Source: Aspidapion aeneum (Eukaryota > Arthropoda > Insecta > Coleoptera > Brentidae). Taken from it: 64,000 nt of DNA. The translations under genes and the position numbers were made by a program. Below are positions 23,223 to 34,442 of this stretch, in pieces (the first letter of the stretch is position 1; each line of letters starts with the position of its first letter). Below the pieces are notes generated by a model. It was not told where the DNA came from. It saw only the letters and a list, made by a program, of their open reading frames with translations, and made no database searches. Location of the stretch: assembly GCA_963576565.1 (NCBI GenBank), contig OY755042.1, forward strand, positions 4,454,112-4,518,111, given 5' to 3'.

Positions 23223-23390
23223 CGAGTTTTCCTGTAGGCCTGAGCTTCGGCATACCATTAGCAAACAGCCCACCCAATCCCATTGGGGGCCCATTCGGAA
23301 TTGAAGCCGCCTGGTTAATACTCCCTGCTGAACTAGGTCCATTGCCCCCTAAACTGCTACTACTACTATTTGTTGTACTATTTTGATTTC
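23223..23390 (-). CDS. Vrp1: verprolin / WASP-interacting protein, exon 2
   Basis: Minus-strand exon of 168 nt from acceptor CTTTTCAG|GAAATC (23390) to donor CTCG|GTAATA (23223/23222). It begins with GA, which completes the Gly codon of exon 1, and leaves a G completed in exon 3. It encodes 55 residues: an Asn/Ser run, then GPPMGLGGLFANGMPKLRPT. The GGLF..GMPKLR.T motif after the WH2 region is a hallmark of WIP-family proteins. This exon and exon 1 are the strongest evidence for gene identity. Confidence 0.93.
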
Positions 23391-23466
23391 CTGAAAAGTT
23401 AAAAACGAGGTTATAACACGTTCTTTTGATTAATTTTTTTTCGATACCTCAAGCCAATCTGTGGTA
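23391..23466. other. intron 1, 3' part
   Basis: Short spacer with the polypyrimidine stretch and acceptor of exon 2. Confidence 0.5.
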
Positions 23467-24790
23467 TAGACGCTAGCCGTACCAAGTCTACTTTTGATCC
23501 CTGACTTCGCATGCGCAGATCTCCAATATTATTTACCTCATGTATTAGAATAGATGAACAGGGTGATTTTTCACTTGAATGATTCTAACCACATGAAAAT
23601 GGAAAGTTTCAAAAACCTAACCTAACGAAACCTAATCAAATCTAACCCAACCGAACCAAAGCAAACTAAACCAATAATTTTTTTCAAAAAAAAACTTTCC
23701 TGACTTCCTACCCGGGATCCTAGAGGATGTGAATCCGAACCGGACCGTACCGATCCGAACCTATCCAAACCTAACGATACCCAACTAAACCTAATTAGCA
23801 GTGTTTTAGTTTCGTTTGGTTAGGTTAAGTTTGGTTCGGTTCGGTTTGGTTCGGATTCACATCCTGTAGGGTACGGGTAGGAAGTCAGGAAAGTTTGTTT
23901 TTGAAATTATTGGTTCCGTTTACTTTGGTTCGGTTCGGTTAGATTTGATTAGGTTTCGTTAGATTAGGTTTTTGAAACTTTCTATTTTCATGTGGTTAGA
24001 ATAATTCAAGTGAAAATCACCCTGTATTCATCTATTCTAATACATGAGCTAAATAATATTGGTAGATCTGCGCATGCGAAGTCAGGGATCGAAAGTGGAC
24101 TTGGTAGGGCTAGAGCCCTGTATGTTGACATATTTGGATGTATTATCAAGGCCAACACAAAAATAGAGGCCACGACGGGCTGAATTTTACATTGGGTCTT
24201 ATGGGAGGTCAGACGTTTTTTTATGATATTTTCAAAATGGCACTACAGATTTCCGCAAAATTTCAGTGAAATATTCTCAGACACCATCCCGATATTCCAC
24301 CAAAGGTTTGTAAGGAAGCAACATGATTAAAAGGCTAAAATCTTCAAGATTTAGCATTCCTTATTTTGAATTCAAATTACCCGCCATGTACCACATGCCA
24401 ACTGTTATATTTGACATGTATTTGACTTTGTCATATGTGATTGTCACATTCGCTTCTGCTTTAAACTTAATTTTTGTGTGAGCTAATGAAGCGGCTATGA
24501 AAAATTAGGGCTTACTATACATTAAAAAAAAATTGTTCTGCCAGAATAAAGTAAAAACAATCTCAAAAACGGCTTTATTTAACAAAAAATCAAATATCCA
24601 TGGACCATCATTCCAACTTCAAAATTTTAAAGACAATCAGCTGTGTCGTAACGTGACCATCAAAAAAAAATCAGCCCCGGATGTGACGTCAACAAAGTGG
24701 AGGATCGTGGCCCGTCCATTTTGATAGCCCTGGTATTATATCCAAATATGTCAACATACAGGGACTCTAGGTAGGGCTAGCGTCTTGTTA
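23467..24790. mobile_element. foldback with ~320-bp arms built on AACCTAACC motifs, split by a MITE
   Basis: The left arm begins near 23467 (GACGCTAGCCGTACCAAGTC) and meets the right arm around 23800. The right arm is the reverse complement to 24110 and resumes at 24770 (GGTAGGGCTAGCGTCTTGTT) after the MITE at 24111-24769. Each arm contains runs like AACCTAACCTAACGAAACCT or the complement and a CAGGGTGATTTT block. No coding frame. It is probably a non-autonomous foldback. Confidence 0.8.
24111..24769. mobile_element. 659-bp hAT-type MITE, 8-bp duplication GGTAGGGC
   Basis: The inverted ends TAGAGCCCTGTATGTTGACA and TGTCAACATACAGGGACTCTA (split here for clarity: TGTCAACATACA then GGGACTCTA) extend over more than 30 bp. 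They are flanked by GGTAGGGC at 24103-24110 and 24770-24777. The undisturbed sequence is visible in the opposite arm of the host foldback (GGTACGGCTAGCGTC, complement), which confirms the insertion. No transposase. Confidence 0.88.
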
Positions 24791-25123
24791 TTGTAAGTGA
24801 GCAAAGCTCCACAGCAACCGTTATCGCTTTGTTGTTTTGTTGACTAGATACGTCAAAACAGTATGTTTAAAGTTTTCCGCAAATATATCATTCTTTATAA
24901 TAAATAAGAAAAAGTGTTTCTTAATTGTAGCTGTATAAAAAGTAGTGTAAAAAATTCATTTCAAAACTTCTTTGCACACTTGCTTCGGCTCAGTCCACCA
25001 GTCTTGTGCAAAGAATCGTTTTCAAAACTTGTTAATTAATATACTATTAATTTATTAGAAACATAAACAAACATGCTGTCATGTCTGGATGACAGGACAC
25101 AAATATAAATAAATATATATTTT
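24791..25123. other. intron sequence
   Basis: No supported feature. The short frames lack domain character. Confidence 0.4.
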
Positions 25124-25729
25124 AGCTTACACATATACTATACTATAGTAGTGTGAGCTATGGTGATCCTAATTTTTTCGAGAAAAAAAAAGTTGCTCCG
25201 ATTTCAAAAATTTTTATATATCTTTGCGTTTCAGATGATTTTGAAACTTTTTTGTTGCGCCGTCTGTCTGTCTGTCTGTTTGTCTGTATGTCTGTCTGTA
25301 ACGACCAACGCGCATAACTCAAAAACCGCTTGTCCGATTTTAATGAAATTTGGTACTTAGGCTGGGTCTTGGGTCGATATGGTCCCATTTAAAAATGAAC
25401 AAAATCCACCGAACACAAGCCAAATAAAAGGGTGGGGGTTGATTTTAAAAATTAGAGTTTACGTGAAAATATGGCGTGTATGATATCAAACGAAAGGTAA
25501 TTGAGTCCGGAGTTAAACAAAATAAATTTTAGCTTTGGTTTTTTTTAAAGGGTAGATTTCAAAAATTTGAGTTTAAGTCAAAACATGGCTTGGGTTGTAT
25601 CAAACGAAAGGTAATTTAGTCTGGAGTTGAATAAAATATATTTCAGTTTTTAGTTATATTAGGTCACACGTACACTATAACTATAGTACCTAGTGTGAGC
25701 TTAGGGGCCCATATATTGGCAGAGTATTT
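25124..25729 (+). mobile_element. family A element, copy 3
   Basis: Plus orientation, 606 bp. It has hairpin AGCTTACACATATAC..., the GTGATCCTAATTTTTTCGAG block, a short TGTC tract (about ten units), CGACCAACGCGCATAACTCA, two ~110-bp units, and the 3' end GGGGCCCATATATTGGCAGA. It abuts family C copy 3 directly. Confidence 0.88.
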
Positions 25730-27190
25730 TTCTACGAGCGTGCGGAAAGTGTCACTTTTCCGCACATATTTTAGTTTTGAACTTGCTACTTTTCTGCACT
25801 GCGTGCGAAATAATTATTTACCTAACAAGGGCGGAAAGTGGTACTTTTCAGCAAGCGACGGCAGTTGCACGAACAACGCGGAGCGGAGTTCGGGCAAGCT
25901 GTCAAGGGTGGAAAAGATAGTTTGCGCAAGAGTTAGGTACAATGTTTTTCCTACGAGTGTTTGTCCATCTTTATCAAAAAAACATGTTTTAATTCACAAA
26001 GATTTTATAATAATGCTAGAAAATGATACATAAGTTATAAGTTTAGGATTTTTTTATCATGATATATTAATAAGAAACTTTATGTAAAGAACATTTAATT
26101 AAATATTGACATTGAAAGTTCACTTTGTGTTTGTTGCATGCTGCAATATAGCAGATGCAGCAACATCTTGAAGAACGTCGTTTCTTATTTGAATTTGATT
26201 GGTTGGTGTTTGGCTCACTATAGAAATGCCTTGATCAGTTTGCTGCTGAGAATTACTAGTGTAGTCAATGGAGGAAGGTATATTGGTCTGTACAGGCTAT
26301 AACATATTACAGGATTCTTCCTTCGGTGTTTCTGGTAGCATCGGTAAAGCAGCAGAAAATGAAACTTGTGTGTAAGAGGACGGGTTTTCATTTGAAAACG
26401 ATTGTGAATAGGAGGATTCTTGCATTTTGGACGTGCAGAAAAAAATCGTGCGGAAAAGTAAAAATGGTGCGGAAAAGTAAAAATGGTGCGGAAAAGTAAA
26501 ATCGTGCAGAAAAGTACATCTTTCGAAACGAAAAATCTACTCTTTGTTTAAAACTCGTAGACAATGATTGTGCAGAAATAAAATTTCGGACTTCCATTGT
26601 CTTAATTTATTTTAAAACACGACGTTTCCCAACCCAATTAGGGGATATTGAAAAATCCGGTTTAGCAGATCATGCATGGTCAAATGATCACAGAATTCAG
26701 TGGTCAGAAGCTAAAGTTTTACATAAGGAGTCGCATTGGCGAAAACGAAAGTTTATTGAAGCTGCGTTTATAATGCAGAATAAAGAAGTTTTCAGTCAAC
26801 CAAGCACGGACATACCAAACATATGGAAACCACTCCTTAAGGAAAACAGGCGTCTTAGGATTAAAAAGGGGGCGGACCGTCACACCTGACTGCACACCAA
26901 GTAGTATAAGTAGTAGCCTAGAGACTAGATTGTTTAGTTTACACTTGATAACGGTTAGAGATACTTACTAACCGAAACGTCGTGTTTATATTTTAATGCT
27001 TTATCTGCATGACAACGCACTGGCAAATACTACCCAGTCATAAAGTTTCGTAATGTGGTGTGCATACAAAACCAATGCAATGACTTTAATAAACTTTTTT
27101 TTTCTCATTTTTGTTTTTTTTATGTATTTCGCACTCTCGAAGAAAAAATAGTGTTCCTAACTCTTTCGGCCAACTGCAAACGCGCGCAGA
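25727..27190 (+). mobile_element. family C repeat, expanded copy 3 with Penelope fragment
   Basis: The left end TTTTTCTACGAGCGTGCGGA with CACTTTTCCGCAC matches the left end of 35369-36080. The right side (27140-27190: AAAAAATAGTGTTCCTAACT, CGCGCAGAAAAGAGACAC) matches its right end. The interior differs from the other copies: it has four tandem GTGCGGAAAAGTAAAAATG-type units at about 26450-26515 and a Penelope 3' fragment. It may be a distinct subfamily or a locus with several insertions. Confidence 0.6.
26653..26889 (+). pseudogene. Penelope-like element, GIY-YIG C-terminal fragment
   Basis: Open for 78 codons then TGA. It contains SGLADHAWSNDHRIQW, EAKVLHKESHWRKRKFIEAA and STDIPNIWKPLL. The H.W...H.I.W / R..R...EA order is the C-terminal half of the GIY-YIG endonuclease of Penelope-like elements. 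Downstream, TTGATAACGG..CTAACCGAAACGTCGTG (about 26944-26988) is the usual Penelope 3' hairpin-like motif, also seen at 44480-44515. The reverse transcriptase is absent, so this is a 5'-truncated dead copy. Confidence 0.85.
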
Positions 27191-27351
27191 AAAGAGACAC
27201 TTTCTGGATTTCTTAGAAGATATACTATTTCAGAGGTTGTCTAGTGTGTGAAAACCTTTATTTTCAAAGATAGTTGTGGAATAATGTTATTTCATTAAGT
27301 TGTATTTTTTTGCTGTTTCAGTAAAATTATATTATCACAAATTTATTGTAC

Positions 27352-27538
27352 CAGGGATGTATGGCCCACTCTTGTCTACGGTAACAGCCTTTTTCAGTTT
27401 CGCTCCTTGTCTGATAGATTTGAGTAGAGCGCCTCTGTTATCTGCCCCCCCTCCTCCACCGCCCTTCGGCAAAGAGAATGTTGGCGGCGGAGGTGGGGCG
27501 ACCGGTCCCATCGGAGGTGGAGGCGGCGGACCTGGCAT
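27352..27538 (-). CDS. Vrp1: verprolin / WASP-interacting protein, first coding exon with WH2 domain
   Basis: The coding part starts at ATG 27538; an in-frame TAA lies just upstream, so this Met is the start. The exon extends to an acceptor (TTTTCAG|ATAAAA, 27554), implying at least one non-coding exon further right. The protein opens MPGPPPPPPMGP, then PPPPPTFSLPK, a Gly run, and a WH2 actin-binding motif at residues about 35-56 (RGALLKSIRQGAKLKKAVTV). A short MP-polyproline start followed by WH2 is the standard N-terminus of WIP/verprolin. The WH2 helix binds actin monomers; the family stabilises WASP and links it to actin assembly in muscle fusion and endocytosis. Donor CCTG|GTACAA at 27352/27351. 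Confidence 0.95.
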
Positions 27539-27554
27539 GATCACAGGATTTTAT

Positions 27555-27789
27555 CTGAAAATAAGAAATTAATAAATTAATGGAAAAATGTCAGGTAAGG
27601 TTAGAATAGGTTTATTTCGGTATTATATACAAAGTTGAAGGTAAAATAACTTTTAATGTTTTTTTATGTTTAATATACCTGCAGGGGGTCAAAATCGAGA
27701 GGAAACTCACTATCCCAGAAAACTTACAGAAATTGCCACTTTCTCAATAATAAACAGTGATTCTCAGATGTGAATCCCAAGAAAAATGT
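27555..27789. other. intron upstream of the first coding exon
   Basis: Likely 5'-UTR intron of verprolin. No promoter or upstream exon could be recognised in this window. Confidence 0.4.
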
Positions 27790-29974
27790 ACAGGGTGGGG
27801 CATTTTCGTTGGTTTTATAGGGTACAGGCTAAACGGTAAGAGATACAAAAAAACTGACATACGTGTCCCGTCCTCTTTTTTCGTGTCTTTTTTAATGGCG
27901 CAATCAAATCTACGCTAACTATATTGATTTAGCAGATATAGGGTGATTCTCAAAAATTGGCGATTTTTATTATCTCTTATTACTCGGTTATTTATGGAGA
28001 TAGAAAAAAACTTCAAATACAAAAGTTTTATGATTTTCTACATAGAATACAGTGGCGTAACCAGAAAAATTAAAAATGTTTTAGTTTTCAAGATATTATC
28101 AAAAGTAACATTTTGTTAAATGGAACACCCAGTATGTAAGTATCTCAGATAATTGCATTTTTTCTTGTGATTACAATGATATATAACACTTAATACTTTT
28201 CTTTGTCCTAAATAGGTAAAATACGGAAAAATATATTGTTTTTGTAGTAGGCTATGAATTGATTCAATATTTTTTTATTTTATAATAGGTATATTCAGAA
28301 CCTACTTAACGAGAATATTAAGATATTACGATATTACTAAACTATAACAACAACAACATAAATTTGTAATAAGAACTAAATAGTTATTATAAAAATTAGT
28401 TACAAAAGGTGCTCAAACTGTCTCCCATTCTGCTCAATGCATTTTTCTACTCGACTTGTAACCGAACAAGTGGCGTTATAGATGCCAATATTTGGTACTC
28501 TCTCAATGCAAATAATAAAATTTTCCCTAAGTTCCTCTACATTGTTACTTCGTGTTTTATAAATTTCATTTTTGATAAATCCCCAAAAATAAAAGTCGAG
28601 GGGGGTCAGGTCGGGAGAACGCGGGGGCCATCGGTTTGGCCCATATGTACCAATCCAATTAGCAAGTTCCTTATCATATGGCTATTATGTGCTGCAGCAC
28701 CGTCTTGTTGAAAATAAATGTTATTTATTTCACCTAATGGCATGTTATCCAACTCTATTATTACATATTCTTCCAAAATTTTTCTGTATTCAAGTTTTCA
28801 TTAAAAAGCCTGTAGTTAAACACTCTATTTCGATACAGCGCTAAACCGTCCTTGTTGTACCCTGGCCACCGTCTGATGAGGATTTATGTTTGACCAATAT
28901 CGATTATTATGTCGATTAAACATTCCTTCGCTAGATATATAAGCTTCGTCGGTCCATATTAGAAAAAAATAGGGATTCTGATTAATCTGTTGCAAATACC
29001 AATTACAAAATTCTAAACGCCGTTATTCTTCTCCAAGATGTAAATTATGAACTTTTCTAATTTTATAAGGTTTATACTGATGCTTTTTCAATATTCTTAA
29101 AACTCTACGTTTACTTATACCAATATCATTCTCAATATTACGACTAGATACCGTCGGATCAGCAGCAACACAAGCCAACGTGTTAATTTCATCCGTTTCT
29201 CTATTTTCTTTATTGTAAATTTTATTTCTTGGTTTTCCAAATGACCCATACTCACTTAAATTGTGATACATTCTTTGAAACATCCTTTCATCTGGCTGAC
29301 GTCGTTCCGTATAACGGTCAAAATATAGTGTAAGTGCTGCATCTCTATTTTTATTAGATTCAATATAGCACTCAAACATGTTTAACTTTTCATAGTTTTG
29401 ATAAAGATTCATCTTAGACAAAAGTAATAACAACAAAGCAAAAACAATACTTAATTGACGTTTGACTTTGTGACAAGTTAAAAAAGCAAAACAAAAGTTC
29501 ATCCCATCCATAGCCAACTACAAAAAAAATATTTTTTGTATTTTATCTATTTAGGACAATGAAAAGTATTAAGTGTTATATATCGCTGTAATCGCAAGAA
29601 AAAATTCAATTTTTTGAGGTACTTACATACAGGGTGTTCCGTTAAAAAAATGTTACTTTTGATAATATCTTGTAAAATAAAATATTTTTAATTTTTCTGG
29701 GTACGCCACTGAATTATACGTATAAAATCATAAAACTTTTGTATTTGAAGAATTTTTCTATCTCCATAAATAAACGAGTAATAAAAGATAATAAAAATCG
29801 GCAATTTTTGAGAATCACCCTGTATCTGCTAAACCAATCTAGTTAGCCTAGATTTGATGATGCCATTAAAAAAGACACTAAAAAAGAGGACGGGACACGT
29901 ATGTCAGTTTTTTTGTATCTCTTACCGTTTAGCCTGTACCCTATAAAACCAACGAAAATGCCCCACCCTGTACA
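27790..29974 (-). mobile_element. long-TIR DNA transposon with decayed transposase
   Basis: The arms of about 400 bp (27790-28195 and 29570-29974) are inverted. They start and end with TACAGGGTGGGGCATTTTCG and its complement, and share GGACGGGACACGTATGTCAG and GAATCACCCTGTAT-like blocks. Inside is a minus-strand transposase remnant. ACAGGGTG ends and a DD(E/D) transposase fit the IS630/Tc1/mariner superfamily. It is the best-preserved relative of the foldbacks at 5558, 15566 and 30803. Confidence 0.85.
28395..29517 (-). pseudogene. IS630/Tc1-mariner-type transposase, frameshifted
   Basis: The N-terminal half is open at 29023-29517 (164 codons). It contains YTERRQPDERMFQRMYHNL and, after SSRNIENDIGISKRRVLRIL, a helix-turn-helix, then KHQYKPYKIRKVHNL. 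The C-terminal half is broken, but the complement shows NIYFQQDGAAAHNS (second catalytic Asp, about 28680-28720), then TPLDFYFWGFIKNEIY-like remnants and VEKCIEQNGRQFEHLL (about 28395-28450). The first catalytic segment lies in the damaged region around 28920. The enzyme would cut and paste DNA; this copy cannot be functional. Confidence 0.85.
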
Positions 29975-30092
29975 GTGATTACCACCCGCGAGTTTTCTCT
30001 AGGTTAAAATAGAACTTCTTTTAAAAAAAAATATATTTTTAAAGAATTTGTATTTTAACCCAGAGAAAACTCGCGGATGGTCATCACTGTAC
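29975..30092. repeat. small hairpin MITE adjoining the transposon
   Basis: ACAGTGATTACCACCCGCGA and AGTTTTCTC recur inverted as GAGAAAACTCGCGG and TCATCACTGTA, around an AT-rich centre. It shares its TA border with the preceding long-TIR transposon, so the two stand back to back. Confidence 0.75.
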
Positions 30093-30560
30093 ATTTTTTT
30101 GGGAAAAATATTTTATTTTTTATTTATTTGTATTAATAAACAGAAAATCGTATTTGGATTTCAAAGTTCTGATTGTACCCCCTTTACACTCCTTACCCAC
30201 CACTTCTGGTTTTCTTCATAAAATTGTATTTTCATCATCATAAATCTGAAAACCGCATGTATCTGTTTTCATTACAAAAGTTCTGAATTTGCCGCCTTTT
30301 TACCCCACACCCACCACCTATCAACGATTTTTGTTCATAAAATTGTATTTTTGCCAGATCAAATCATAAATCTAAAAACTGCATTTTCGTATCTGTTTCA
30401 GAGTTCTGAATTTTCTCCTTTTACACCACCTAACCCCCAATTTTTTTCACAATATTTTATTGTCATCGGACCTACACTACTGTGCCAAAATTTATTAAAA
30501 CCGTTCATGGGAAGTGTGTCAAAAATGAATCGCAGGATTTGATAGACAGAGAGACAGGCT
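30093..30560. repeat. diverged ~120-bp tandem repeat
   Basis: About three units (30135-30540) each carry AAAATTGTATTTT..CAT, AATCATAAATCT.AAAAC.GCAT, ATCTGTTT..A, GTTCTGAATTT and a C-rich TTTTAC.CCCAC.CCACC block. It resembles the array at 57400-58310 in its C-rich block and in the final phrase CACTTCCCAT-like (here GGGAAGTGTGTCAAAAATGA, complement). No coding function. Confidence 0.55.
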
Positions 30561-30802
30561 CAGTGAAGTTAAATAAAATCGTTTAATAAATAAAGAAAAT
30601 ACCAACTTTATGTAATCCTTAAAACCTAAATTCATTTTTTATATGAAAAAATTTTAAAAAAGGAATTTTTCAACAAAATTAAATCAAAAAGTTATAGACC
30701 CATTCCCAAAATACAAAATTTTATAAAAACCCCTCGTAGTTCAAATCGATTTGAACCTTTTAACTTCTCTTGAAATTTAAGTGTCTCAAAGTGCCACTTA
30801 AT

Positions 30803-31512
30803 ATACAGGGTTTTACACAATTCAATAACATAATTTCAATCTTAATTTCCTTGAGTGATTTCACGACAAAAAGTTCACATAAACATAGGTCCACAAACGC
30901 TTAGCTTTCAAGATACAGGGTGTTGAAATTTTGGTTATTTTTGTAGCTCTAACAGTTTTTGAGATATTTAGCTCAAATTTGAAACGTATATTTACTTATA
31001 GGTACTACATTATTAGACATGCCAAATAAGTTTTAATTAATTTGTTTATTTTGATATACTCGCCATACCATACAGCCTTTGATGCAACAGCGACATTCTC
31101 TAAAAAGGTTAAAGATGCTAAAAAATTGTAGGAAACATAAAAGTTTGCAAATGAATCAAGGATTTTATTTCTTGTTTTAAACTACCCACTTATAGCTACA
31201 AGTGGCGTACAACGAAAAAGAATCCGGGGGAAAAGGCGAAAAAACCCGTAAAAAAGTATCACTCTGTAGATTTTTCAGATTATTTGGCATGTCTAATAGT
31301 GTAGTGCCTACAGCTTAATACACGTGCCAAATTTGAAGTAAATATCTCAAAAACTGCACGAGCTATAAACAAAAAACTATATAAAAAAAAACTTCAACAC
31401 CCTGTATCTTGAAAAGAAGGCGTTTAAAGACATGTTTTTATTAAAATGTCTTGAAATTACTTAAGGAATTCATCACTAAAATTATGTTATTGGATTTTGA
31501 AACACCCTGTAT
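30803..31512. mobile_element. foldback element with ACAGGGTTTTAC ends
   Basis: The arms at 30803-31000 and 31320-31512 are inverted. They carry TACAGGGTTTTACACAATTC / complement of GAAACACCCTGTA and a second ACAGGGTGTTGAAATTT / AACTTCAACACCCTGTAT pair about 120 bp inside. AGTTTTTGAGATATTTAGCT also recurs inverted. No transposase frame. Confidence 0.78.
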
Positions 31513-31582
31513 ATTCTTTAAAGTGATAATAATTTATCGGTTTCTTAAAACAGCTTTTCGATATCTTGAGACAGTGGTTTAA

Positions 31583-31885
31583 AGGGGCCTACAGACACGC
31601 GAGCATTTCTTGAGATTAGTACGCGCGAACTAATCTCTGCATACATGTACGTTTGGTGGAATTGCCTACACACACGAAAACAAAATTAAACGTTCTAAAC
31701 ATAAACACGATATTATCAATGCGTTTTGCCTAGATACCGAGAGATTTGCTCGCGTACATCGTGCGCGCGAACAAATCTTCGAGAGATATTTTAGGCGGAT
31801 ATTGTCTACACACAAAGAGATTAGTATGCGCAAACTTGTACGCGCGTACTAATCTCTAGAAATGTTCGCGTGTCTGTAGGCCCCT
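31583..31885. mobile_element. 303-bp PIF/Harbinger-like MITE
   Basis: Inverted ends AGGGGCCTACAGACACGCGA and its near-complement extend over about 45 bp, flanked by TAA at 31580-31582 and 31886-31888. A 3-bp TWA duplication with GGGGCC-type ends is characteristic of PIF/Harbinger. Inside, GAGATTAGT and its complement alternate with ACGCGCG several times, giving nested hairpins. No transposase. Confidence 0.82.
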
Positions 31886-32090
31886 TAAGTTTTATTTTCA
31901 AATTTTATTTAACTCCAAATTTTAATACAATTATTTTCGGTCGCATTAGATTTTCTACAACACTCATCAGACAGTCCATGTTTCTATTTTAATAAAATAC
32001 ATTATATCCACATGCCATACCTATACAAATAAATTTTATTAATCAAGATAAATAATAAGCTAAAAAGATGTGTCACTTCAGACACCAATT

Positions 32091-32637
32091 TACAGTATAT
32101 CTAGGTAAGTTGGAACCATATGGAAAACTTTTCTATTATGAAATTTAAAAGGAAAAGTCTAAAAACCATGTTTAAATATGCAAAAATAATTTTTTACTTA
32201 TTTTTATTAATTTTTCTACATGATTATCTGAAATTGTTTTATAAATTCTAACGCATTTCGACGGTCGCAACAATTCATCTAACCAGGTTACATGTGACTA
32301 CAGTTAAATTTGCATTGTTATTGTAGACACATTTCAAAAAAATAAAAAATAACTCTTTTAATGTAAATGGGTGTAATTGCATATTTGAACAGGGTTTTTA
32401 GTCCTGATCAACTTTTCTTTCTAACGCTTTTCATTATTGTCAAAAATGAAGGTACTTTTGGATAAAATTCATATTTTTTAACAAACCTCGTATATGACTA
32501 AAAAAATTGATATCTGATGATTGAAGTTTTAGAACATGGAGAACTTTTTATAAAGAATGATTTTTTTTTTCTAAAGTTATTATTAAAAAAGTTTTCCATA
32601 TAAGATACGGTTCCAACTTAGCTAGACATACTGTAGT
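32091..32637. mobile_element. 547-bp TIR element with ACAGTATATC / GACATACTGT ends
   Basis: Inverted ends: TACAGTATATCTAGGTAAGT with TTGGAACC and CATATGGAAAAC, mirrored by GTTTTCCATATAAG, GGTTCCAACTTAGC and TAGACATACTGTA. TA flanks fit Tc1/mariner. A one-ended relative is at 21652. No coding frame. Confidence 0.75.
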
Positions 32638-33906
32638 ATATATTTTTACGAAGTATCATCTTATCGTACCTAATTAATAATCATTTACCTATGGAGATAA
32701 AACTGATAGCTAGTGATAATAATAAAGATTAAGACGACTAGAAGTAAAATTACCTAAAATATGATCAAAAAGTTATGGATACGACACCAAACGAGGATCT
32801 GGGTCAAAATCTAGAGGGGGGGGCTAATGCTCGATTGAAAAACCTTTTATGTAGGGGAGCGTGGTCTATACCTAGTGGGACAGTTTTCGTTTTATTCTAA
32901 CTTGCTTAGTATTTATTATTTTTAAATAATTGGTGGTTTAATTAATTGCTTAAGAAATAGCTATACAGGATTTAATTCTATTCTGAAATAACTTAAACGT
33001 GCTACAGTTATTTAGACTTTGACCCAGAATTAACCACTTGTCCCAGCATAGACCATGGGTGGTTCATAGTGAGGCGCCATATTGGTCCAAACTCGGAAAC
33101 ATATAGGTCTATACTGGGACATGAAGTTTTATACTGAAAAGTTTTAATTAACCATTTTGAGTATGCTGGTTTATTTGTTTATTCAAAGTATCAACAGCTT
33201 AATTGCCAATTACAGATACTAACCAAGGCTATGGGTGTTTAGAGATTTTTATTAGGGTTAAAACCTTTCTAAGGTTAATACTTATATCATATGAATAACG
33301 TAGTTCGCAGAAGCACCCACCGAGGGTGTAAGTATTTAGTAAATTCATATTTTTCATGATCCAATAATAGGCTTCTTATACATGGTTGAAAAGCTCTTTT
33401 GGCTTATAAATCCAATTCCGTAAAAAAAAATTGAGATGAAAGTAAATCCAACTTCTCCGATACAAATTTCAAAATAAAATGTTCTTACTAGTTTGGAAAT
33501 GTTTTTTTTTTTGCTATTCAGAATGAAAAAAAAAGATTTTTTCCCAAAGCAAAACAATTTTTTTAAATAAAATGAATATTGATTAACACCCCAGGCGCCT
33601 CAATAAAACTGCTCGCTTGCCCATATACATATAAGTACGGCCAAGAATTTTTCTTTTTGACATTTATACTTCTCGGCCCACTCTAAGATTTTTAAAGGCA
33701 ATACACAAAATATTGAAGCATCTTTTTTCAAAAAAATATAAAAAATCAAAGGGGTCACATTTATTGTCCTGTACCAAGGTCACTGAAGCGATTATTTTTC
33801 ATTTTAAATTATTTTTCTTAAAGCCTCTCTTGTTCTTATTTCTAAACAGTAGTAAATTTTTTTTGCAACGTTAGTATTTTTTCAGGAAAAGTTTATTTCT
33901 ATGTAA

Positions 33907-33984
<78 letters not shown>

Positions 33985-34442
33985 GTTTTGGCCAATTAAG
34001 AAGATAAAACACCCTGTAAATTTAAGGAATCGCAACATTTTTTCAATTTTTTTATCTTGGTTTAATCGGTATTTATAGAAGAACCAAAAAATAAATTTTT
34101 ATTAAAATCAAAATTTTTAAGTGCAAAAGGTGGCCGGGTTGACATGGAAAGCCCCATATGTAAAAAAGTAATTTTTAAGTCAATTGACCAAAAAGAGTTT
34201 GATCGGTCAAATGCCCAACCTTATGCCCATCTTTTTATTTTGATGTGTCACACCTTGAAAGTGAATAAATTATAAAACATGTAAAACTGAACGTGTTAGT
34301 TCCCCAAAGACGCCTTGTTTTGATGCACTTACCGTTTAACATGAAATGCAACCAAATGTGTAAAAAGTTGACTCATTTAATGTGATCATGACGCGCTTAG
34401 AACAAGCAGCAACTAGATTATTCTTAAAATTTTATTTAGAAA
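32638..34442. other. intergenic sequence with a (TA)n tract
   Basis: No gene supported. It holds a non-LTR tail-like GCCAATTACAGATACTAACC near 33207, a (TA)n microsatellite at about 33912-33980, and otherwise AT-rich sequence. The minus-strand frame at 33354-33557 is low-complexity Phe/Lys and unconvincing. Confidence 0.45.
33912..33980. repeat. (TA)n microsatellite
   Basis: About 34 uninterrupted AT units. Confidence 0.97.

Noticed and set aside
27535..27544. GTG at 27544 as a start for verprolin
   Set aside because: Eukaryotic initiation at GTG is unlikely. The ATG at 27538 gives the canonical MP-polyproline start and is preceded by an in-frame stop.
27300..27572. Plus-strand 90-codon frame rich in Pro/Gly
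   Set aside because: Antisense shadow of the verprolin first coding exon.
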